Source: a virus
Strand: one strand, 5' to 3'
Virus record (IMG/VR): IMGVR_UViG_3300036785_000787
Span: 1-42,570 of that record
DNA length: 42,570 bases
The position numbers and the translations under genes are program-made. Shown here piece after piece: positions 38,347-42,570 of this stretch (its first letter is position 1; the number at the start of each line of letters is the position of its first letter). The notes under the pieces were generated by a model. That model saw nothing but the letters and a program-made list of their open reading frames with translations. It was not told the DNA's origin and did no database searches.

Positions 38347-40650
38347 ATGGATGATTTTGTCATCAATGTCAGACAGATCGGCAACTACAAACAAGTTCAG
38401 TACATTGGCGCCAATGATTTGTTGTTGATCCAGCAGGGTGGGATCGGCGGGCCGTATCAATGCGTCACTCAGGACGGATTACTTGGACAGGTATTTCAGC
38501 GCCTCAACGTCGGCATCTTACCGGCGCCCGACAACAAGGGCATTGCCGCGAGTTTCTTGATCACTCCGTTGGGTCAGCGCCAAGGTTTCAACTGGTACGT
38601 GGACAGCGACGGGGTGCAAAGATATTTGCAAAATGGTCCGGCCGGGTACTGGTCGCAGGTCAACACCTCGGGCGAGTTGATCTGGGCCACCTTGCCGCCG
38701 GGCGAGAAGGACGACCAGATCGACACCACACAATGGGATGTGATTTTTGAACTGACGCTCGACGGTCAATTGACGGTGGGTGGCGTCACCATTATCGGGC
38801 CGCCGAGTGCCCCGACCGATGCCACGACGGTGGCTTGGGTGCAGGCCAACACGGTGGCTAGTTTTAATACGCGCATTGGCGCGGTCACGATGACGCTGGC
38901 TGACGTGACTGGGGCGGGTGGCGCGCCACTCGCTTCTCCTGGGTTCACTGGCATCCCGACTGCGCCGACTCCGGTGGTAGGGAATAGCAGCACTCAATTA
39001 GCAACGACTGCGTTTGTGGCTGGTGCCATTGCGGCAATCTCGGCTGGTGTCAGTTCGTTCAATGCACGCACCGGGGCCGTTGTCCTGAGTGCAGCGGATG
39101 TGACTGGTGCGGGTGGTGCGCTGCTTGCCTCACCCGCTCTTACTGGTGTGCCGCTGGCCCCGACCGCTGCTCCTGGCACGAGCACCACACAGATCGCTAC
39201 GACTGCGTTTGTCGCCGCCGCCGTTGGTAGCACCACTGGCTTTGCGCCGATCAATTCTCCGGCCTTTACTGGCAACCCGACTGCGCCGACCCCGAGCCCT
39301 GGCAACAACACTGGTTCACTTGCGACCACGGCTTTCGTCACTGCGGCGGTGGTGGCTTCGACGACGGGTGTGGTGAGCGTCAATGGCCGCACTGGCGCGG
39401 TTGTTTTGGCGACGGCCGATATCACCGCTGCGGGCGGGGCGTTGTCGGCTTCGCCAAGTTTTACCGGGGTGCCGCTGGCTCCGACTGCCGCTCCTGGCAC
39501 GACCACCACGCAGATCGCGACCACCGCGTTTGTGGCTTCGGCGATCACGGCGGTGGGTGGTGTGACCACGTTCAACACCCGGTCGGGTGCGGTGGTGTTG
39601 AGTGCGGCCGACATCACGGCGGCGGGCGGGGCGTTGTTGGCCTCTCCGGTGCTTACTGGTACGCCGACCGCGCCCACGGCGACGGCAGGCAACAGCAGCA
39701 CGCAGATTGCTACGACCGCGTTTATCGCCAATGCCATAGCCACCGGCACGGTGACCAGCTTCAACTCGCGTGTTGGTCCGGTGACTTTGAGCGGGTCTGA
39801 CGTTTCGGCGGCGGGCGGGGCGTTGCTGACCTCGCCAGCGTTCAGTGGGGTTCCGACCGCGCCGACGGCTGCGCCAGGGACCAATACCACGCAGGTAGCA
39901 AGTACGGGGTTTGTTTCGGCGGCGGTGACTGCCGGATTGTCGGCCGTTGCCGCTATTCCCAATCAGATTTCTGGTCTCAATCTTGCCAGCACTGGCAACA
40001 ATATATTCAGCATTGGCACTGGCTCGGCCTGTTCCGACGACGCCAGCATCGAAATGGCGCTGACGAGTTCCTTCACCAAGACCATCGCCGCTTGGGCGGT
40101 TGGCAGCGGCAATGGGGCGCTTGATAGCGGGGCAATTGCTGCCAGCACTTGGTATCATGTGTTTTTGATCAAGCGCACCGACACCAACGTGGTTGATTTG
40201 TTGATTTCGCTTAGTTTGGCCGCGCCGACCTTACCTGCAAATTACACCAAGCAGCGGCGCATTGGCTCGCTCAAGACCGCCACGGCGACGACGTTGCAGG
40301 CGTTCACGCAGGTCGGCGATCAGGTGTTGTGGCAAGTCCCGGTATTGGATCGCAACAATTTCTCTATTCCCGCGGCAACCGTGACACTGGTGTCGCTGCC
40401 TTCGGTTCCTTCTGGGGTCAAGGTGCTGGCCTTGGGCAATTTTACGGCGTCAGGCGGGCCGAGCGGCGTCATATCATCGCCGGATCAACCGGCGACGTCT
40501 CTTGGCGGGGCTCTTTTTAATCTTGCTTCGAACGCGGCAGCTGATTTGATGATACGCACCAATGCCAATCAATCGCTAAGCGTTTATTTTCCCAGTGCTG
40601 GCACCATTGAGATTTTCATTTATGGCTGGATCGACTATCGCGGCAGGTAG
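38347..40650 (+). CDS. Tail fibre with repeated Phage_fiber_2-like modules
   Basis: The 767-residue product has an N-terminal virion-binding part (MDDFVINVRQIGNYKQVQYI, about 1-170). Residues about 175-540 contain six copies of SP-x-F/L-T-G-x-P-x-A-P-T ... T-T-Q-I-A-T-T-A-F-V-A-x-A-I, alternating with F-N-x-R-x-G-A-V-x-L-S-A-A-D-V-T-G-A-G-G repeats, the phage_fiber_2 pattern. The C-terminal 230 residues are a distinct receptor-binding head (SIEMALTSSFTKTIAAWAVG...). It likely sets host specificity. Confidence 0.85.
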   Translation: MDDFVINVRQIGNYKQVQYIGANDLLLIQQGGIGGPYQCVTQDGLLGQVFQRLNVGILPAPDNKGIAASFLITPLGQRQGFNWYVDSDGVQRYLQNGPAGYWSQVNTSGELIWATLPPGEKDDQIDTTQWDVIFELTLDGQLTVGGVTIIGPPSAPTDATTVAWVQANTVASFNTRIGAVTMTLADVTGAGGAPLASPGFTGIPTAPTPVVGNSSTQLATTAFVAGAIAAISAGVSSFNARTGAVVLSAADVTGAGGALLASPALTGVPLAPTAAPGTSTTQIATTAFVAAAVGSTTGFAPINSPAFTGNPTAPTPSPGNNTGSLATTAFVTAAVVASTTGVVSVNGRTGAVVLATADITAAGGALSASPSFTGVPLAPTAAPGTTTTQIATTAFVASAITAVGGVTTFNTRSGAVVLSAADITAAGGALLASPVLTGTPTAPTATAGNSSTQIATTAFIANAIATGTVTSFNSRVGPVTLSGSDVSAAGGALLTSPAFSGVPTAPTAAPGTNTTQVASTGFVSAAVTAGLSAVAAIPNQISGLNLASTGNNIFSIGTGSACSDDASIEMALTSSFTKTIAAWAVGSGNGALDSGAIAASTWYHVFLIKRTDTNVVDLLISLSLAAPTLPANYTKQRRIGSLKTATATTLQAFTQVGDQVLWQVPVLDRNNFSIPAATVTLVSLPSVPSGVKVLALGNFTASGGPSGVISSPDQPATSLGGALFNLASNAAADLMIRTNANQSLSVYFPSAGTIEIFIYGWIDYRGR

Positions 40651-40665
40651 AGGACAGGACAAGCA

Positions 40666-41163
40666 ATGTCAATTCAGCAACAGGACTTACCGGCACCCTC
40701 CACTTCGACCTCGACCATCGGTCCGATCATTGGTGTTGTTGATGGTACCGATGCCGCGCCCGGCGAGGTTGGCGAGTTTATCCAGGCTCTCGGCACCTTC
40801 AATTACGCAGCTTATCCCAACACCAGTCAGGAAAATATAACGCTGCTCAATTTGCCGCCCGGCGACTGGGACGGCGCGGCTTCGGCTTCGTTTACCACGC
40901 CGGTCGGTGCAGTGTTCTTTGCCTTGGCGCAGCCGGTTCCCACTGGCGCATCTAACTCTATGGTTGGCTTTGCCGGCGACTTTGGCCCCGCCGCTGGCAT
41001 GTCGGCTGACGTGCTGGAGGTGGCGTTGATTGGTCAATGGGCGCGGCTCAGCTTTGCCAACCCTACGCCGCTGATCTTCGTTTTGCAGGTAGATCAGGGC
41101 ACAAATGCATCGCTGCTGGCTGGGACCATGACCATCCGCGTAGAAGTTCGCAGGAGGCGATGA
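40666..41163 (+). CDS. Tail-fibre-associated protein, 165 aa
   Basis: GGACAAGCA lies before the ATG. The product is beta-rich with a Gly/Ser/Thr-rich composition (GPIIGVVDGTDAAPGEVGEF, LPPGDWDGAASASFTTPVGA) and a basic end (VEVRRRR). It may cap or attach to the fibre. The stop overlaps the next start. Family unknown. Confidence 0.65.
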   Translation: MSIQQQDLPAPSTSTSTIGPIIGVVDGTDAAPGEVGEFIQALGTFNYAAYPNTSQENITLLNLPPGDWDGAASASFTTPVGAVFFALAQPVPTGASNSMVGFAGDFGPAAGMSADVLEVALIGQWARLSFANPTPLIFVLQVDQGTNASLLAGTMTIRVEVRRRR

Positions 41164-41366
41164 TGATCACGCTGACGTTTACCTATCAGGAAGCGCAGAC
41201 CTTGCTTAGTCTGCTCGGCAACAACGTGGTGTGGGCGCAGGCTAATCCGTTTCTGATGAAGATCGGCGAAGAGTTGCGCCGTCATCAGTCGACAAACAGC
41301 GGCGGTGAAATGCCTGCCACCGTGCCTACCAACTCCGATAACATGGCCATTAAGCGGAGTAATTAA
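41163..41366 (+). CDS. Small protein after the fibre operon, 67 aa
   Basis: GCAGGAGGCG lies upstream; the start at 41163 (MITLTFTYQEAQTLLSLLGN) gives better spacing than ATG 41160. The product has an amphipathic helical first half and a Ser/Thr-rich tail. Family unknown. It may be a fibre chaperone or assembly factor. Confidence 0.6.
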   Translation: MITLTFTYQEAQTLLSLLGNNVVWAQANPFLMKIGEELRRHQSTNSGGEMPATVPTNSDNMAIKRSN

Positions 41367-41385
41367 ATAGCATAACGGTGCTAAT

Positions 41386-41628
41386 ATGGCAGGACCAAGC
41401 GAGGAAGCGGGCAAGGCGGTCAACACCTTCGTGGATGCATTGAAGGGTCAGCCGTTGTCGCTGGCCTTGGTGGCGATGAACGTTTTATTGATCGGCTTCC
41501 TCTACTACACCGGTATCGTTGCGCATGACGAGCGCAAGACGGAAATGCAATTGCTGTATCAGAACCGCACCGAAATGGCGCAACTGTTGTATCAGTGCAC
41601 GCCGAAACAAGAGAGTGGACAGCATTGA
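41386..41628 (+). CDS. Small membrane protein, 80 aa
   Basis: One hydrophobic segment, PLSLALVAMNVLLIGFLYYT (about residues 23-42), is followed by a charged helical tail (EMQLLYQNRTEMAQLLYQCT) with a Cys. The layout matches a small single-helix phage protein that I recall near terminase or lysis genes. A holin or spanin-like role is possible. Confidence 0.65.
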   Translation: MAGPSEEAGKAVNTFVDALKGQPLSLALVAMNVLLIGFLYYTGIVAHDERKTEMQLLYQNRTEMAQLLYQCTPKQESGQH

Positions 41629-41631
41629 GCC

Positions 41632-41874
41632 GTGCTTTTGGAACTGACATTGGCGGTCGAGCTGCTACGCTTCACCTCGCCGGATGGGGCACCGATCTAT
41701 GTCAATCCGCAGGAGGTGGTAGCGGTGCGGCCGAGCCGAGCGACCGACCATTTTACTGGCACCGTTCATTGCGTGATGTTTCTGGTTGACGGCAAGTTCA
41801 TTGGTCTGCGCGAGACCTGCGAGGAGGTGCTAAAGCAAACGCCGATCCCGCTGCCGGCTCCACCATCGCGATGA
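41632..41874 (+). CDS. FlbD-like small protein, 80 aa
   Basis: A GTG start is used. The product has SPDGAPIYVNPQEVVAVRPS and a later GKFIGLRETCEEVLKQTP. The N-P-x-x-V-x-x-V and D-G-x-x-I-x-V-x-E-x-x-E-E-V pattern resembles the flagellar FlbD fold, also found in small phage proteins. A Pro-rich tail ends it. Role in the phage is unknown. Confidence 0.55.
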   Translation: MLLELTLAVELLRFTSPDGAPIYVNPQEVVAVRPSRATDHFTGTVHCVMFLVDGKFIGLRETCEEVLKQTPIPLPAPPSR

Positions 41875-41885
41875 GATAAAGGAAT

Positions 41886-42062
41886 ATGCGCATGGCTAAC
41901 GTCGGTCTGGTACTGGAAGTGTTTGCCTTCGTTTGCTTCGTTCTCGCTTCGGTGCCGATTGGTTCGCCGCACTGGAACCGGCTAGTCGGTGCTGGTCTCG
42001 CGTTCTGGGTCGCGGCCGAGATCTTTGGCGGTGCAGTTCGCATTGGATATCTGCCGCATTGA
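41886..42062 (+). CDS. Small two-helix membrane protein, 58 aa
   Basis: AAGGAAT precedes the ATG at 41886. Hydrophobic segments VGLVLEVFAFVCFVLASVPI and LVGAGLAFWVAAEIFGGAVR make two membrane helices. I recall a common short phage membrane protein of this layout. Role unknown. Confidence 0.6.
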   Translation: MRMANVGLVLEVFAFVCFVLASVPIGSPHWNRLVGAGLAFWVAAEIFGGAVRIGYLPH

Positions 42063-42126
42063 GCTTGACAGCTACTGTTGAATAAGTCAGATGGCGCACT
42101 AACTGATTTGGGCTTGGTTTGTTCAT

Positions 42127-42270
42127 ATGGCCTTATTGAGTACAGCTACTTCAGACTATGTGAGCTGGGAGCAGTGGTTCTATGCCCTGACAAACCCCGC
42201 TTGCGCGTTGGATCCATTCTGGATTGACTTCAAGCCGGACATGAAGGGTCTTTGGTTCTGGGCAGTCTAA
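42127..42270 (+). CDS. Small protein, 47 aa
   Basis: The ATG has no strong ribosome-binding site. The product (MALLSTATSDYVSWEQWFYA...) is rich in Trp and Phe with an acidic-aromatic middle. Its TAA overlaps the next ATG by one base (TAATG). It may be a membrane-associated or tail peptide. Confidence 0.5.
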   Translation: MALLSTATSDYVSWEQWFYALTNPACALDPFWIDFKPDMKGLWFWAV

Positions 42271-42371
42271 TGGTTGATTTGTTTGATCCGCAGAACAGAT
42301 GGCATTGGATTGCGCTCGTCGTCACTGTTGCTGTGCTGGTGATAGTCGTGTTGATCATCTTCATGGCTTGA
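42270..42371 (+). CDS. Tiny single-helix membrane protein, 33 aa
   Basis: TAATG overlap with the upstream gene. The product (MVDLFDPQNRWHWIALVVTV...) has one hydrophobic helix and a short charged start. The coupling and hydrophobicity support expression. It could be a small holin-like or accessory membrane peptide. Confidence 0.5.
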   Translation: MVDLFDPQNRWHWIALVVTVAVLVIVVLIIFMA

Positions 42372-42490
42372 CGAAATTTTGTTTTTATGATAGATGCGCT
42401 CCCGCTGATTTGCATTACTCCCTATGGAGATTGCTGACATGTCAACTAATAACCAAAGTTTAGTACTTTATTATCAACGCGACAGATTCC

Positions 42491-42570
42491 GGTCAACTAT
42501 AGGTTGCGCCACAATTGTTTTTGTAAGTAATTACTTACAAAAACAATTGAGGCGCAACCTATAGTTGACC
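42491..42570. repeat. 80-bp near-perfect terminal palindrome
   Basis: The left arm (42491-42530) is the reverse complement of the right arm (42531-42570), with only one mismatch (A at 42511 opposite A at 42550). The centre is TTACTTACAA on the right and TTGTAAGTAA on the left, with no loop, and CAATTG motifs lie in both arms. It ends exactly at the window end. It could be a hairpin-end structure, a processing site, or an assembly fold-back. Confidence 0.9.

Noticed and set aside
38994-40158. Long minus-strand frames over the tail fibre gene
   Set aside because: They mirror the repeated Ala/Thr-rich modules of the plus-strand fibre and have no independent signals.
34709-42446. Shared word TGACATGTCAAC at 34709-34720 and 42435-42446
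   Set aside because: A 12-base match is expected many times by chance in 42 kb, and the surroundings differ.
42439-42564. 41-codon ORF through the terminal palindrome (starts MSTNNQSLVLYYQR)
   Set aside because: It has a weak GGAG site but its second half is made of the palindrome, so it cannot be separated from the end structure.

Overview
The window is most of a tailed double-stranded DNA phage genome, with no host chromosome in it. A terminase, portal, scaffold, capsid and tail-hub series is followed by three large internal or ejection-type proteins. There is no tail tape measure or contractile sheath, so a short-tailed (podovirus-like) particle fits best, with a P22-like gene order. The host is probably a Gram-negative proteobacterium. 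Signal-peptide proteins with a PMPRPRP tract and the general gene style hint at an alphaproteobacterial host, but this is weak evidence. I see no integrase, protelomerase, DNA polymerase or tRNA gene.

Layout. (1) 1-2841: a promoter region with repeated GTCAAG motifs drives a string of small early genes (DUF932-like protein, zinc-binding and unknown small proteins). Most start after a GGAGCAAC ribosome-binding site. Three nested hairpins sit between them. (2) 2842-5117: the most striking part. A roughly 1.1 kb array has about 30 units of 37 bp. Each unit carries two short conserved blocks and two variable 9-base blocks. A 327-residue protein with an IS110/Nop-like helix-hairpin-helix domain and no nuclease domain follows directly. 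This is the architecture of a TIGR-Tas RNA-guided system of the nuclease-less TasA type. (3) 5189-21569: packaging and head genes, three large surface or adhesin genes (one collagen-like, one LamG-like, one spike-like), then adaptor and tail hub. (4) 21689-22309: six overlapping tiny arginine-rich proteins, then a VRR-NUC nuclease. (5) 22674-30348: small virion proteins, large internal proteins and a membrane protein.

(6) 30563-32644, minus strand: recombination genes (YqaJ exonuclease and a protein with an SSB-like tail). (7) 32645-34711: a helix-turn-helix regulator with a palindromic operator, then an amidase endolysin fused to a double-psi beta-barrel domain. (8) 34771-37525, minus strand: small membrane and zinc proteins, a promoter matching the left-end one, iteron-like repeats, and a RepA-like AAA ATPase. 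(9) 37689-42371: tail fibre with repeated modules and small membrane proteins. The window ends in an 80-bp near-perfect palindrome.

How it works together: the HTH protein probably controls leftward and rightward early promoters through CTTGAC/GTCAAG sites. The ATPase, SSB-like protein and exonuclease handle replication and recombination with host polymerase. The plus-strand late block builds the particle. The TIGR-Tas locus lies at the end of the early operon, just before the late promoter, which suits early expression against competing DNA or on host or phage transcription.
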